Assembly (NCBI RefSeq): GCF_002954615.1
Contig: NZ_MSCJ01000001.1
Coordinates: forward strand, 1,178,001-1,242,000
Length of the DNA: 64,000 nt
Reading direction: 5' to 3'
From: Photobacterium angustum
Lineage (GTDB): Bacteria > Pseudomonadota > Gammaproteobacteria > Enterobacterales > Vibrionaceae
In this document: positions 1 to 9,497 of the stretch, one piece after another
Layout: every line of letters starts with the position of its first letter
How positions within the stretch are numbered: the stretch's first letter is position 1
Position numbers and translations under genes: made by a program
Notes under the pieces: model-generated
What the model saw: only the letters and a program-made list of their open reading frames with translations
What the model was told of the DNA's origin: nothing
The model's database searches: none

Positions 1-857
1 TAAATGCCCGTGTCATGGATGGCATAACAACCGGGACGAATAACAGCCTCTAGCTCTCGATGCTTATTAAAGCATTCAGCAACAACGTCATACCAAGCAG
101 AGCCAGCGCCTGTGACTAATGGTACTTCTTGAATGAGGTGTTCTTGTTGTAATTGAATGGTGATTGCAATAGTACGATTGAGAAAGTCTCTGACTTGTTG
201 TTCTGCATTATTGCCATGAATAACCCCTTCGTAGACTTCAATACCTCTTAAGTTTAAGTGGGGGCTTTGGTGAATATGTTGTGCTAACGCCATGATTTCT
301 TGCGCAGTGCGACAACCGCAGCGGCCGCCATCAACACCGATCTCAATTAATATATTCAGTTTTTGCTCATGGCTGGCAAAGAAGTCTTCCAAGGCTTCAA
401 CATTGCGTTTTGAGTCGACACAACAATAAAAATCCACATCATAATGTTTGATTAATTGCGAGATGATCATCATGTTTGCGCGACCCACTAATTGATTCGC
501 CATAATGATATTTTTTGCCCCGCTGAGTACTGCTATTTGGGCCTGAGCAGGGCTTGCAATAGTGATACCCCACGCGCCGTGTTCAAGTTGTTGGCGGAAA
601 AAAGCGGGTGTCATGGTTGTTTTACCGTGAGGCGCCAATTTTACGTTATGGTGATTAGCAAATCGTTGCATCCACTGGAGGTTATTATCCAGCAAAGAAG
701 CTTTAATCACTGCTGCAGGTAAGGCGATTTCTTCATCAATAAGGCTGTAATTCCGATTTGACTTAGTCGTAATTGGTTGCGATTTATCACCAAAACTTGG
801 CGTAGTAAAACAGTTATCATGATAGTTTGTATCATGTCTCAGGTTTTTTTTATCCAT
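1..857 (-). CDS. DSD1-family PLP-dependent amino acid deaminase/aldolase (partial, C-terminus outside window)
   Basis: The reverse strand is open from an ATG at 857 to the window edge (285 codons), so the C-terminal part is missing. The segment LAPHGKTTMTP, with the probable PLP-binding lysine near residue 79, is typical of the alanine-racemase-N-type barrel of D-threonine aldolase, D-serine dehydratase (DSD1) and 'amino acid deaminase' proteins. It is followed by an IEIGVDGGRCGCR segment and an RPGCYAIHDTG segment as in that family. It is divergent from the deacylase gene, with about 175 bp between. Inferred role: elimination or cleavage of D-amino acids made by that deacylase. Exact substrate cannot be read from the sequence. 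Confidence 0.8.
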   Translation of the reverse strand, partial: MDKKNLRHDTNYHDNCFTTPSFGDKSQPITTKSNRNYSLIDEEIALPAAVIKASLLDNNLQWMQRFANHHNVKLAPHGKTTMTPAFFRQQLEHGAWGITIASPAQAQIAVLSGAKNIIMANQLVGRANMMIISQLIKHYDVDFYCCVDSKRNVEALEDFFASHEQKLNILIEIGVDGGRCGCRTAQEIMALAQHIHQSPHLNLRGIEVYEGVIHGNNAEQQVRDFLNRTIAITIQLQQEHLIQEVPLVTGAGSAWYDVVAECFNKHRELEAVIRPGCYAIHDTGI

Positions 858-958
858 GTTGCACCTTTTCTAACATTGTTTAACTCATTGATAATTATTT
901 CATAAGTATGTAAAGGGTAAGTTACATGTTAGAAACTATCAAACAATTGTTACCTTTT

Positions 959-974
959 TGTGTGTTTTATCACT
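959..974. promoter_or_regulatory. candidate CRP site between the divergent D-amino acid genes
   Basis: TGTGT-GTTTTA-TCACT matches 8 of 10 core bases of the CRP consensus with the correct 6-base spacer. It lies about 60 bp before the deacylase start, as expected for carbon-catabolite control. One half-site base is off on each side, so this is only a candidate. Confidence 0.4.
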
Positions 975-1033
975 GATTAAAATCCGCATTTCTTTACTAT
1001 GTCCGCATCTTATAAACCTAGAGCGTGTTCAGT

Positions 1034-2473
1034 ATGCTGTGCGATACCATCATTAAAAAAGCAGTCATTGTTGACGGTACTGGCGCGGCATCGTTTATTG
1101 CCGATGTCGCCATTTGTCAGGAACGTATTCAAGCGATTGGTCAATTAGATGGTTATGGCGCTAAGCAGGTTATTCACGCTGAAGGACGAGTGTTGTCACC
1201 GGGTTTTATTGATGTTCACACCCACGATGATACCAATGTGATCCGTGCGCCTGAATGTCTTTCTAAAATTAGCCAAGGTGTCACAACCGTGATAGTGGGT
1301 AATTGTGGCATTAGTGCGAGCCCGACTATTCTTAAAGGCGAGCCACCAGAGCCGATGAACTTATTGGGTAAAAAAGACGATTTTCAATATTCAAGTTTTG
1401 GCGATTATGTAAAAGCGGTACAAGCAGCGGAGCCTGCGGTGAATGTAGCTGCGTTGGTGGGGCATACCACATTACGCAATAACGTGATGGATAATTTGCA
1501 ACGTACTGCCACAGATGAAGAAATTGAATCTATGCGCCACAGCTTAGCTACAGCGATGAAACAAGGTGCTTTGGGGTTAAGTTCAGGATTAGCTTATCAA
1601 AGCGCAAAAGCTGCAACAGCAGATGAAGTCATGAGATTGGCAACTGTGCTAAGTCAATATGGTGGTATTTATACAACCCATATGCGTACAGAGTTTGAAG
1701 CAATCATCAGTGCGATGGAAGAAGCCTTTGAAACAGGAAAACATGCGCAAGTACCTGTGGTTATATCTCACTTAAAATGTGCAGGAGCTGGTAACTGGGG
1801 GCGTACGGTAGAAGTGTTATCCTTGATGGATAAAGTCTCTGAATATCAAGATATTGCTTGTGATTGTTATCCATATTCAGCCAGTTCATCAACGCTAGAT
1901 TTAAATCAAGTTACAGATGATTTTGATATTTTAATTACTTGGTCTGAATCCAAACCAGAACTAGCAGGTAAAACCCTAAAGGTGATAGCTGAAGAGCTGA
2001 ACCTTTCATTAGTAGAAGCAGCAAAAGTATTACAACCGGCAGGGGCTGTTTATCACTGCATGGATGAAGACGATGTAAAACGAGTTTTGAAATATAAATT
2101 GACCATGGTGGGGTCTGATGGTTTACCGAATGATCCGAAGCCACACCCTCGTTTATGGGGAGCGTTCCCACGAGTATTAGGTCAATACTGCCGTGAAGAG
2201 CAGTTATTTTCATTAGAAGAAGCGGTTCATAAAATGACGGGAATGTCGGCGAATCGATATCAATTAAAAGATCGTGGTGAAATAAAAATAGGGGCGTTTG
2301 CCGACTTAGTTTTATTTGATCCTGATACCATAAAAGATACAGCCACATTTCAAAACCCAATATCTATTGCTAATGGTATAGAAAGCGTCTTTGTAAATGG
2401 ACAATTAACATATTCAAATGGCAACGTCAGTGGCAAAAGGAAAGGTGTATTTTTATTTAGAAATAACACCTAA
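1034..2473 (+). CDS. D-aminoacylase / N-acyl-D-amino-acid deacylase
   Basis: A 479-residue amidohydrolase-superfamily protein. The metal-binding GFIDVHTHDD segment (His62, His64) follows a short beta-sandwich N-terminus. VGNCGIS, GHTTLR, GLSSGLAY, TTHMR, VISHLKC and MVGSDGLPND segments follow in the order seen in D-aminoacylases, and the C-terminal strands end the fold (DLVLFDPDTI). Known reaction of the family: hydrolysis of N-acyl-D-amino acids (D-Glu, D-Asp or neutral residues) with zinc. ATG 1034 is preferred over the in-frame GTG at 1025 because GAG at 1021 is better spaced for it. It is first in a run with ridA. Substrate specificity is not determined. Confidence 0.88.
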   Translation: MLCDTIIKKAVIVDGTGAASFIADVAICQERIQAIGQLDGYGAKQVIHAEGRVLSPGFIDVHTHDDTNVIRAPECLSKISQGVTTVIVGNCGISASPTILKGEPPEPMNLLGKKDDFQYSSFGDYVKAVQAAEPAVNVAALVGHTTLRNNVMDNLQRTATDEEIESMRHSLATAMKQGALGLSSGLAYQSAKAATADEVMRLATVLSQYGGIYTTHMRTEFEAIISAMEEAFETGKHAQVPVVISHLKCAGAGNWGRTVEVLSLMDKVSEYQDIACDCYPYSASSSTLDLNQVTDDFDILITWSESKPELAGKTLKVIAEELNLSLVEAAKVLQPAGAVYHCMDEDDVKRVLKYKLTMVGSDGLPNDPKPHPRLWGAFPRVLGQYCREEQLFSLEEAVHKMTGMSANRYQLKDRGEIKIGAFADLVLFDPDTIKDTATFQNPISIANGIESVFVNGQLTYSNGNVSGKRKGVFLFRNNT

Positions 2474-2527
2474 GAAAATAATTAAAAAATAAATTTAAAT
2501 AATAACTAATTATCGGTGGAGAGTAGT

Positions 2528-2920
2528 ATGTCAATCAAACGTTATGGTGTAGAAGGTGGGGTAGGCACAGGAGGTCAACACTTGCCATTTGCTCGCGCAA
2601 CCGAGGCTGGAGGCTTTCTTTATGTCTCTGGTCAAACACCTATGATTGATGGTGAAGTAGTTGAGGGTGGAATCGTTGATCAGTCTCGTTTAGCGATCCA
2701 AAACTGTATAGATATCATGGACGAAGCAGGCTATACCCTTGCCGATGTTATGCATGTAAAAGTCGTGCTTACTGATGCTCGTTATTTCCAATCTTTCAAT
2801 AAAGTGTTTCGTGAATTTTTTGGTGAACATCCACCAGCACGTATTTGTATGGTGTGCGATTTGGTTGTTGATGTAAAAGTCGAAGTCGATGTGACTTGTT
2901 ACCGAGAAGAACGACGTTAA
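2528..2920 (+). CDS. RidA family (YjgF/YER057c/UK114) reactive intermediate deaminase
   Basis: A 130-residue protein of the usual RidA length. Family features are FLYVSGQTP, the QNCIDIMDEAGYTLADVMHVKV helix/strand region, and the conserved arginine in PPARICMV near the C-terminus that positions substrate. RidA proteins hydrolyse enamine/imine intermediates released by PLP-dependent dehydratases. That fits the PLP enzyme and deacylase upstream. ATG 2528 follows a good GGTGGAG ribosome site, so the longer in-frame start at 2516 is rejected. It lies 54 bp after the deacylase stop, probably in the same transcript. A terminator follows. Confidence 0.9.
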   Translation: MSIKRYGVEGGVGTGGQHLPFARATEAGGFLYVSGQTPMIDGEVVEGGIVDQSRLAIQNCIDIMDEAGYTLADVMHVKVVLTDARYFQSFNKVFREFFGEHPPARICMVCDLVVDVKVEVDVTCYREERR

Positions 2921-2942
2921 CTCAAGACTTAAGGTTTATTTC

Positions 2943-2988
2943 GAGTGCCTAAATGCCATCTCTTCAATTATTTAGGCACTCTTTTTTT
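2943..2988 (+). terminator. rho-independent terminator after ridA
   Basis: A perfect 12-bp stem GAGTGCCTAAAT / ATTTAGGCACTC is followed by a run of seven T. It ends the deacylase-ridA transcript before the sugar kinase. Confidence 0.9.
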
Positions 2989-3020
2989 ATTTATATATTT
3001 ACATATTGAGCTTTTAATTA

Positions 3021-3980
3021 ATGCTTAACTCCACTGTAACCAAAATCGCATTTTTTGGTGAGTGTATGATCGAACTTAGCGGCGATCCTATTCGCAAAGG
3101 CTTTGGTGGCGATACATTAAATACTGCGCTTTATCTTTCAAGATTAACTCGCCAACACGCAGTACATGTTTCTTATGCGACAGGATTAGGTGTCGACACA
3201 TTATCTCAAAAACTACTGGAAATATGGCGTCAAGAAGGTATCCACACCAATTTGGTTGAAACCTTTGCTCCGCAATTACCCGGTTTATACATGATACAAA
3301 CGGATGAGGTTGGTGAGCGTAGCTTTCTCTATTGGCGAGATAACTCGGCAGCAAAACACTATTTTTCAACCTCATCGCTGAATAAATTAGAAATTGCATT
3401 ACAAAATAAGCAATACGATTACTTTTACCTGAGCGGTATTAGCCTTGCTATTTTAGACCAAGCAAGCCGCTTGCGACTTAAAGATCTGCTTGAAGCTTTT
3501 TCGCAAACAGGTGGAAAGATTATCTTTGATAATAACTATCGCCCTAAATTATGGTCGAGCGAAGAAGCGCAACATTGGTATAGCCAAATCTTACCGCTGG
3601 TTGATATCGCGTTAATTACACAAGACGATGATGTATTGGTGTGGGGAGATGATGAAAGCGTTACTGCTCGTTGTTTACGTATGGGCTGCAATGAAATAGT
3701 GATCAAACGAGGCTGTGAACCTTGCCAGCTTATTTGGCGACAAGATCAGTATGTTTACCACACTTATGTTGCGGCAGAGCAAGTTAGTAATGTGATTGAT
3801 ACTTGTGCTGCAGGTGATTCTTTTGCTGCGGGTTATTTAGCTGGGCGAGTTACAGGGCAAAGTTATCAAGATTCAGCAATGTTAGGGCATGCTTTAGCGG
3901 CAATTGTGATCCAACATTCAGGTGCGATTATCCCCGAAAATGCAATGAAACATTTAACCTTACCCTCAAAAAGTGCGTAA
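3021..3980 (+). CDS. PfkB-family sugar kinase, 2-dehydro-3-deoxygluconokinase-like
   Basis: A 319-residue ribokinase/PfkB-fold kinase. It opens with FFGECMIELSG and GFGGDTLNTALYL, both typical of KdgK proteins, and carries the anion-hole signature DTCAAGDSFAAGY with its catalytic Asp near residue 265. Family function: ATP-dependent phosphorylation of 2-keto-3-deoxygluconate (or a related keto-sugar acid) in the cytoplasm. The ATG at 3021 has only a weak ribosome site. It follows a strong terminator, so it probably has its own promoter. The link to neighbouring D-amino acid and hexosaminidase genes suggests amino-sugar or acyl-amino-acid use, but the substrate is inferred only from family resemblance. 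Confidence 0.8.
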   Translation: MLNSTVTKIAFFGECMIELSGDPIRKGFGGDTLNTALYLSRLTRQHAVHVSYATGLGVDTLSQKLLEIWRQEGIHTNLVETFAPQLPGLYMIQTDEVGERSFLYWRDNSAAKHYFSTSSLNKLEIALQNKQYDYFYLSGISLAILDQASRLRLKDLLEAFSQTGGKIIFDNNYRPKLWSSEEAQHWYSQILPLVDIALITQDDDVLVWGDDESVTARCLRMGCNEIVIKRGCEPCQLIWRQDQYVYHTYVAAEQVSNVIDTCAAGDSFAAGYLAGRVTGQSYQDSAMLGHALAAIVIQHSGAIIPENAMKHLTLPSKSA

Positions 3981-4131
3981 CGTTATTCTTTTGAATACGA
4001 GAAGTGATTGAGCCAGTGGCTGAATTTTTCAGACGTTGGCTGATATTGGTGAAAACAGTAATTAGGATTAATTGCATTAAAGTGCAATATGTTTTCAGTT
4101 GTACAATAAAATAAATAGTAGGTTCTGACGC

Positions 4132-6588
4132 ATGTATAAAGGGACATTAGCATTACTTATTTCTAGTTTATTCACTCTTCCAACGGCAGCGATAGCAATG
4201 ACGCCAAATAGCGATTTAAATTTAATGCCTTATCCACAGAATGTGGCTCTTAAAGAAGGTAAAGTCACTTTGGATAAATCTTTTTCGATTTATATCAAAG
4301 GTTATAATTCGCCCCGTGTTCAATTCAATGCTAAAAGAGCCATGGAGCGACTTTATCGTCAGACAGGGTTGCCCATGTTGAACTGGCAAGCACAATCTGA
4401 ACAAGATGCGACGTTAGTGATTAATATTCATCATCGCCCCAAATCAGATGTTCAGAATATTGATAGTGATGAGTCATACAAGCTTGATGTTGGTAACGGT
4501 AAAATTGTAATTAATGCTGAGCGTCCTTATGGTGCATTTCATGGCCTAGAAACCCTGCTTCAAATGGTTTCTACGGACGCTACTGGTTATTTTGTTCCTG
4601 CTGTTTCTATTCAAGATAAGCCACGCTTTCCTTGGCGTGGGGTATCTTACGATACTTCAAGACATTTCATTGAGATTGATGTGATCCTTCGTCAATTAGA
4701 TGCAATGGCATCAGCCAAACTTAATGTTTTTCACTGGCATCTATGGGACGATCAAGGCATACGTATTCAACTTGATAAATACCAAAAACTTTGGCGTGAC
4801 ACGACTGATGGTGATTTCTATACCAAGGATCAGATTCATCAGGTTGTTGATTATGCGCGTAATTTAGGTATTCGTGTTATTCCTGAGATCTCATTGCCGG
4901 GTCATGCATCTGCGGTTGCTCATGCTTATCCTGAATTAATGTCTGGCATAGGAAAACAACAATATCCTCAGCAACGTGGATGGGGGGTATTTGAACCCTT
5001 AATGGATCCTACTAATCCAGCGCTTTATGAAATGCTAGCGAGTGTGTTTGATGAAGTTGTCGCCTTATTTCCTGATGAGTATTTCCATATTGGTGGGGAT
5101 GAGCCTAATTATCAGCAGTGGCGTGATAACCCGAAAATTCAGCAATTTATTAAAGATAATCATATTGATGGTGAACGCGGTTTACAGTCTTATCTTAATA
5201 CTAAAGTAGAGAAGATGTTGGAAGAGCGCGGTAAGAAAATGACCGGATGGGATGAAATCTGGCATAAAGACTTACCCAAATCGATAGTGATCCAAAGCTG
5301 GCAAGGTCATGACAGTATAGGTCGTGCTGCAAAAGAAGGGTATCAAGGTATTCTTTCTACGGGTTATTACCTTGATCAGCCACAACCGACAAGCTATCAC
5401 TATCGAAACGACCCTATGCCCAAAGGGATCACTGTGGATGACAAACTTCATCAAGGCGAGGTATTCGAGACTTATGAATGGGTGAAGCCTAGAAGTAAAG
5501 GCGGTCCACGTAAAGGTAACTTAACTATTATTACCGCCGCTGATGGCAGTTACCGAGCATTTACGGATTATAACGGTAAATCCCGTGAAGAAGTGTACAT
5601 TCTTGAATATGTACCAGGTGTTAAATTCCGAGGCCATTTCGATAACTTCATGTCATACACCGAATTTAATTACGATTTTGCCAATGACAAACTTGCAGAC
5701 AGCAGTTATCAGTTAATCGGTAATGTGCGTTGGCCTGCAACAGGGCAACTTGTTGCAAGTAGTGATATGAAAGGAAGTCAGATCCCAGAACCTAATGGGG
5801 GTTATCCAGCAGAATTAACTGAAAAAGAACAAGCCTTGATTTTAGGTGGTGAAATCACAATATGGGGCGAAAACCTCGATTCCACGACGATTGAACATCG
5901 TTTATGGCCACGAAGTTATGCAGTTGCAGAGCGTTTGTGGTCAAGCCAAGCGTTAACCGATGAGCGCAGTATGTATAAGCGGATGAAAGCAATAGATACG
6001 TGGTCAGAGATATCTGTTGGGTTACGCCATCATGCAGATGCAAACATGATGCTAAAACGTCTTGCTAATGGTGCTGATTCAAGCGCGTTACAAACCTTAG
6101 CCAAGTACGTTGAGCCAGCCCAATATTATGCACGTCATTGGGAGAAGTGGAATTCGACACCAACGAAAGGCGATTTATATAACCAGTATGAGCGTTTAAA
6201 TCGCTTTGCTGATGCATTGCCTGTTGAAAGTTTGGCAGTGTATGAGATGAACGATCTGGTTTCACGTATTAGTAAGGGGGATATGTCAGCCCTTGCTACG
6301 CTAAATATGCATTACTTAACAGTTGAGCTAGCCGCGCAGCAAGCCAAACCGATTTTTGCTAACAATATTGCTGCTGTAAATACTATGCCTATGACTGATG
6401 CTGTTACAGCGGTTGCAGATCTCGGAATGAACCTGATTGATAAAATAAAACAGGGAAGCCAGTTATCAGAGCAAGAGGTAGCGGCTTATCATCAAATTAT
6501 TGATAAAAATGCCGTCATATTTGACGAAACCATCGTTGCTATCGTCTCGCCAACTAAGCAGTTACTTCACATTTTAGAAAATCATTAA
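4132..6588 (+). CDS. secreted beta-N-acetylhexosaminidase, GH20
   Basis: An 818-residue precursor with an N-terminal signal peptide (hydrophobic residues 5-22, AIA-type cleavage before MTPN). A GH20b-like N-domain spans about 30-165, then the (beta/alpha)8 catalytic domain starts at PRFPWRGVSYDTSRHF. HIGGDEPN places the catalytic Asp323-Glu324 pair; VFHWHLWDDQGIR and IPEISLPGHA are other family blocks. It removes terminal GlcNAc/GalNAc from chitin oligomers or glycans in the periplasm or outside. The C-terminal 200 residues are helical and poorly conserved in my reading. The 3' terminator separates it from the lactonase gene. Confidence 0.92.
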   Translation: MYKGTLALLISSLFTLPTAAIAMTPNSDLNLMPYPQNVALKEGKVTLDKSFSIYIKGYNSPRVQFNAKRAMERLYRQTGLPMLNWQAQSEQDATLVINIHHRPKSDVQNIDSDESYKLDVGNGKIVINAERPYGAFHGLETLLQMVSTDATGYFVPAVSIQDKPRFPWRGVSYDTSRHFIEIDVILRQLDAMASAKLNVFHWHLWDDQGIRIQLDKYQKLWRDTTDGDFYTKDQIHQVVDYARNLGIRVIPEISLPGHASAVAHAYPELMSGIGKQQYPQQRGWGVFEPLMDPTNPALYEMLASVFDEVVALFPDEYFHIGGDEPNYQQWRDNPKIQQFIKDNHIDGERGLQSYLNTKVEKMLEERGKKMTGWDEIWHKDLPKSIVIQSWQGHDSIGRAAKEGYQGILSTGYYLDQPQPTSYHYRNDPMPKGITVDDKLHQGEVFETYEWVKPRSKGGPRKGNLTIITAADGSYRAFTDYNGKSREEVYILEYVPGVKFRGHFDNFMSYTEFNYDFANDKLADSSYQLIGNVRWPATGQLVASSDMKGSQIPEPNGGYPAELTEKEQALILGGEITIWGENLDSTTIEHRLWPRSYAVAERLWSSQALTDERSMYKRMKAIDTWSEISVGLRHHADANMMLKRLANGADSSALQTLAKYVEPAQYYARHWEKWNSTPTKGDLYNQYERLNRFADALPVESLAVYEMNDLVSRISKGDMSALATLNMHYLTVELAAQQAKPIFANNIAAVNTMPMTDAVTAVADLGMNLIDKIKQGSQLSEQEVAAYHQIIDKNAVIFDETIVAIVSPTKQLLHILENH

Positions 6589-6598
6589 ACGAAGTCGT

Positions 6599-6625
6599 TG
6601 CCGTCTGTTTATTCAGGCGGCATTT
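6599..6625 (+). terminator. hairpin terminator after hexosaminidase
   Basis: TGCCGTCTG / CAGGCGGCA gives a 9-bp stem with one G-T pair, followed by TTTT. The T tract is short, so termination may be partial. Confidence 0.65.
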
Positions 6626-6661
6626 TAATGATTGATAACGCATTTATTTATGAAGGTTTCC

Positions 6662-7708
6662 ATGACAAAACAATCTCCCTTACATTTTTATGTAGGTACT
6701 TATACCGATGCACCGAGTGATAGTCATGGTGTTGTAGGCATTTCCCTTGATCCTCAATCTGGCGTATTAACGTTAAACAATGAGATCGTGCCTGATACGT
6801 TGCAACAGCAGCATAATCCATCTTATCTCGCTTCGACTCTAAACGGGTTATATACCTTTAATGAAGTTGATCGACACAGTGGTGCACAACTTCATTTTTC
6901 TGATCATCAAACGCGTTGTTCTTTAGCTATTGCTGGGGATTATCCTTGTCATATTGATGTAAAAGATAAGCTTTTGGCGGTGGCGAACTATGGTTCAGGT
7001 AATGTCACTGTTTATGGTTTAGATGAAGAAGGTCAACCGACGGAGTGTATCGCAGATTTATTTGTTGATGGCTGTGGACCAAATGTTGATCGTCAAGAAG
7101 CCCCTCATGCACATCAAGTTACATTTCTAAAGCATACCAATCAGTTAGCCGTTGTTGATTTAGGCAGTGATTGCATTTACTTTTACGATTATGACGTAAA
7201 CACATTATCATTTGCCTTAAATCAAACGCTAAACATGCCAGCAGGATCTGGCCCTCGACATCTTGTTTTCAGCCATGATGAATCAATCGGCTATGTTGTG
7301 TGTGAACTGTCTGAAACGCTTGTGGTGATCACTAAACAAAATGGCTGCTGGGAGCAAGCATCACAACAAGCACTGCTTGCTAATGAAGAAAATAAACAAG
7401 CGGCATCTGCTATTTACTTATCACCAGATGAACGCTTTTTATATGTTTCTTGTCGTGCTCAAAACAAGATTAGTTATTTTAATGTAAACGGTGAAAACGT
7501 CACTCAATTAGCCGCTGTTGATTGTGGCGGGGCATTCCCTCGTGATTTTGTGATTTCCCAAAATGGTGAATGGTTGCTGGTGGCGAATCAACATTCTAAT
7601 AATATTATTAGCTATCACCGTAATGTTGAAACGGGCGCTATTAAAGCAACAGGTTATAGTTGTAAGGTCGGTGCACCTGTGTGCCTTATCGAGATGCTTT
7701 CACGATAA
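6662..7708 (+). CDS. lactonase family protein, seven-bladed beta-propeller (6-phosphogluconolactonase-like)
   Basis: A 348-residue protein without a signal peptide. It starts FYVGTYT, has the repeated propeller pattern of the Pgl/YbhE lactonase family (NPSYLAS, ANYGSGNVTVY, GSGPRHLVFS, YLSPDERFLYVSCR, FPRDFVIS, LLVANQHSNNI) and keeps the HAHQV segment. E. coli Pgl of this fold hydrolyses 6-phosphogluconolactone; this copy sits in a sugar/amino-acid catabolic block, so it may act on another aldonolactone. ATG 6662 follows GAAGG with 5-nt spacing, which is why the in-frame start at 6632 is rejected. Confidence 0.82.
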   Translation: MTKQSPLHFYVGTYTDAPSDSHGVVGISLDPQSGVLTLNNEIVPDTLQQQHNPSYLASTLNGLYTFNEVDRHSGAQLHFSDHQTRCSLAIAGDYPCHIDVKDKLLAVANYGSGNVTVYGLDEEGQPTECIADLFVDGCGPNVDRQEAPHAHQVTFLKHTNQLAVVDLGSDCIYFYDYDVNTLSFALNQTLNMPAGSGPRHLVFSHDESIGYVVCELSETLVVITKQNGCWEQASQQALLANEENKQAASAIYLSPDERFLYVSCRAQNKISYFNVNGENVTQLAAVDCGGAFPRDFVISQNGEWLLVANQHSNNIISYHRNVETGAIKATGYSCKVGAPVCLIEMLSR

Positions 7709-7729
7709 TCCAATTGATCTTAACGTCTT

Positions 7730-7760
7730 AAAAGCCATAGTGTTAACTGTGGCTTTTTTA
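7730..7760 (+). terminator. terminator after lactonase gene
   Basis: AAAGCCATA / TGTGGCTTT stem with one G-T pair, followed by a T run. Confidence 0.8.
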
Positions 7761-7808
7761 TACCTTAAAAACGTATAGTTTGTTGTTAAATGAATTTAGG
7801 ATATCACG

Positions 7809-8402
7809 ATGGATTTATTTGCTGAGCAAGGTGAGTGGATAACAATCAACAATGGATTACTCTATTGGCACCCACAGTTTTTGAATTTACAGCGGTCTGA
7901 ACAGTATTTTCAGCAACTGAAAAGCGAATTGAATTGGCAACAAGAACACATAACGCTATTTGGTAAGTCAGTGCTTCAGCCGAGGTTACAAACATGGCTC
8001 GGTGATGCTGTTTATACTTATTCAGGGCTTACTATGCATCCACAACTTTGGACATCAGCAATATTAGATTTAAAAACACAGTGTGAACAGCAAGCGCAAA
8101 CGAGGTTTAACTCTGTGCTTGGTAATTTATACCGTGATGGTGAAGATTACATGGGGTGGCATCAAGACAATGAGCGTGAATTAGGTCATCAACCTGTTAT
8201 TGCTTCTTTAAGCTTTGGTGCAACACGGCAGTTCGTGTTTAAACATAAAACCACCAAAGAGAAAATTGCCTTCCAATTAACACCGGGATCTTTGCTGATA
8301 ATGGCAGGAGACACGCAGCAGCATTGGCAACATGCACTACCTAAAACTAAACGTGTAAATGAGCCACGTATAAACCTAACTTTTCGTTATATTAAACAGT
8401 AA
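7809..8402 (+). CDS. AlkB-like 2-oxoglutarate/Fe(II)-dependent dioxygenase
   Basis: A 197-residue protein close to the length of AlkB-type DNA/RNA repair enzymes (ALKBH2/3-like branch). The Fe(II) ligands are seen as His118-x-Asp120 in GWHQDNE and the distal His175 in WQHALPK. The 2-oxoglutarate-binding arginines lie in EPRINLTFR (Arg187, Arg193). Preceding NLYRDGEDYMGWH is the usual substrate-loop block. Known role: oxidative removal of methyl groups from alkylated bases. It stands alone between terminators; no Ada-type regulator is near. The substrate among the AlkB subgroups cannot be decided here. Confidence 0.88.
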   Translation: MDLFAEQGEWITINNGLLYWHPQFLNLQRSEQYFQQLKSELNWQQEHITLFGKSVLQPRLQTWLGDAVYTYSGLTMHPQLWTSAILDLKTQCEQQAQTRFNSVLGNLYRDGEDYMGWHQDNERELGHQPVIASLSFGATRQFVFKHKTTKEKIAFQLTPGSLLIMAGDTQQHWQHALPKTKRVNEPRINLTFRYIKQ

Positions 8403-8540
8403 TTGTTTGTACGGTCACGTTCGATTGTAATGACTATCATCAAAACGTTCTAATTTGATAACTCACTCTAATTAATCAATTATTACAATCACTATCTCCA
8501 CCTTCACAGGATAGGCTTATTGACAATAAGGGAGGGGGAT

Positions 8541-8999
8541 ATGTATTTTTTCAATTTGAAAGCCTTGTTGCTTGATTTAAAACACAATAATGTCACTGAG
8601 CGGGAATCTGCGTTGTATGTTTTGATTCCGATTATTTTGATGATGCTGTATTCGTATTACTTACCACAAACAGATTCGTTAGAATCACTCGCTAATAATG
8701 TCATTATGATAATTAACTTTATTATTTTATTTATCGTCAATGGTGGAAATAACGGAAAGAACTTTTTAATTAAATACGTTTCGTTAAGCTGGGTTGTAGC
8801 GTGGCGAGTTACAATATTTTACCTCGTTCCATTTATGTTTGTATTTTTTGGTCTTATGTATTTTGTTTTTCCCGATTCTTTAAAACATGATACCTACGGC
8901 TTATTAGTATTTGGTATTGCTTTTGAAGTATTTTATCTTTTTTTTATGATCAAGGCATTTAGAGCAACGTTACAAAAAGTAGTCATAGCTTATGACTAG
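8541..8999 (+). CDS. hypothetical integral membrane protein
   Basis: A 152-residue protein I do not recognise. Four hydrophobic segments lie at roughly residues 26-45, 55-75, 90-110 and 122-145, with many aromatic residues (IFYLVPFMFVFFGLMYFVF). A GGNNGKNFL loop lies in the middle. ATG 8541 is directly preceded by a very strong GGGAGGGGG ribosome site, so the TTG at 8520 is unlikely. It is monocistronic and followed by its own terminator. No charged catalytic pattern is visible; no function is proposed. Confidence 0.7.
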   Translation: MYFFNLKALLLDLKHNNVTERESALYVLIPIILMMLYSYYLPQTDSLESLANNVIMIINFIILFIVNGGNNGKNFLIKYVSLSWVVAWRVTIFYLVPFMFVFFGLMYFVFPDSLKHDTYGLLVFGIAFEVFYLFFMIKAFRATLQKVVIAYD

Positions 9000-9049
9000 T
9001 AGAAAAAAGTAATTATTTTTACTTTTGTCACATAGCTAAACAACGTAAA

Positions 9050-9098
9050 TAATAGCTCTATTAATTTATGAGTAAAAATAAATAGAGCTATTTTTTGA
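9050..9098 (+). terminator. terminator after membrane protein gene
   Basis: AATAGCTCTATT / AATAGAGCTATT form a long perfect stem with a TTTTTT tail. The loop is about 18 nt and AT-rich. Confidence 0.8.
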
Positions 9099-9497
9099 TC
9101 AATTGAAATAATTTAAAAATAAAGATCTGTTATTTACTATATTTTATTATTTTAAAATAAGAGGTAAATTACTGCTTTTTAATTTAAATAAAATAATGGT
9201 TTCAAACCCTCTTATAAATTAGTTTATATATTAATATTTTATTAATATGCCCATCCCCACTTCTTATTCTTACAAATCAATATCTTAAGCTGTAAATTAT
9301 GCTTCATTAGTTTGTTTTTCTTTATATTATCTTTACATGACTCAGATCTCGTCTTGATTATATGATGGAAACTAAGGCGACCAGAATAATGGTTATCCTA
9401 TATCAGAAATCCTAGGCTAAATGATTTCGAAATAGCTTAAATATGTTCTCCCTTATTATAAAAGAGCCAGATAAATTTAACTGAGGTCAATAATATA
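9099..9497. other. AT-rich 400-bp leader before korA
   Basis: No open frame of note. The stretch is strongly AT-rich with many T and A runs and presumably holds the korAB promoter. I see no convincing operator. Confidence 0.4.

Noticed and set aside
1935..2360. 141-codon frame opposite the deacylase gene
   Set aside because: Lies wholly inside a well-supported gene and has no family features; an antisense by-product.
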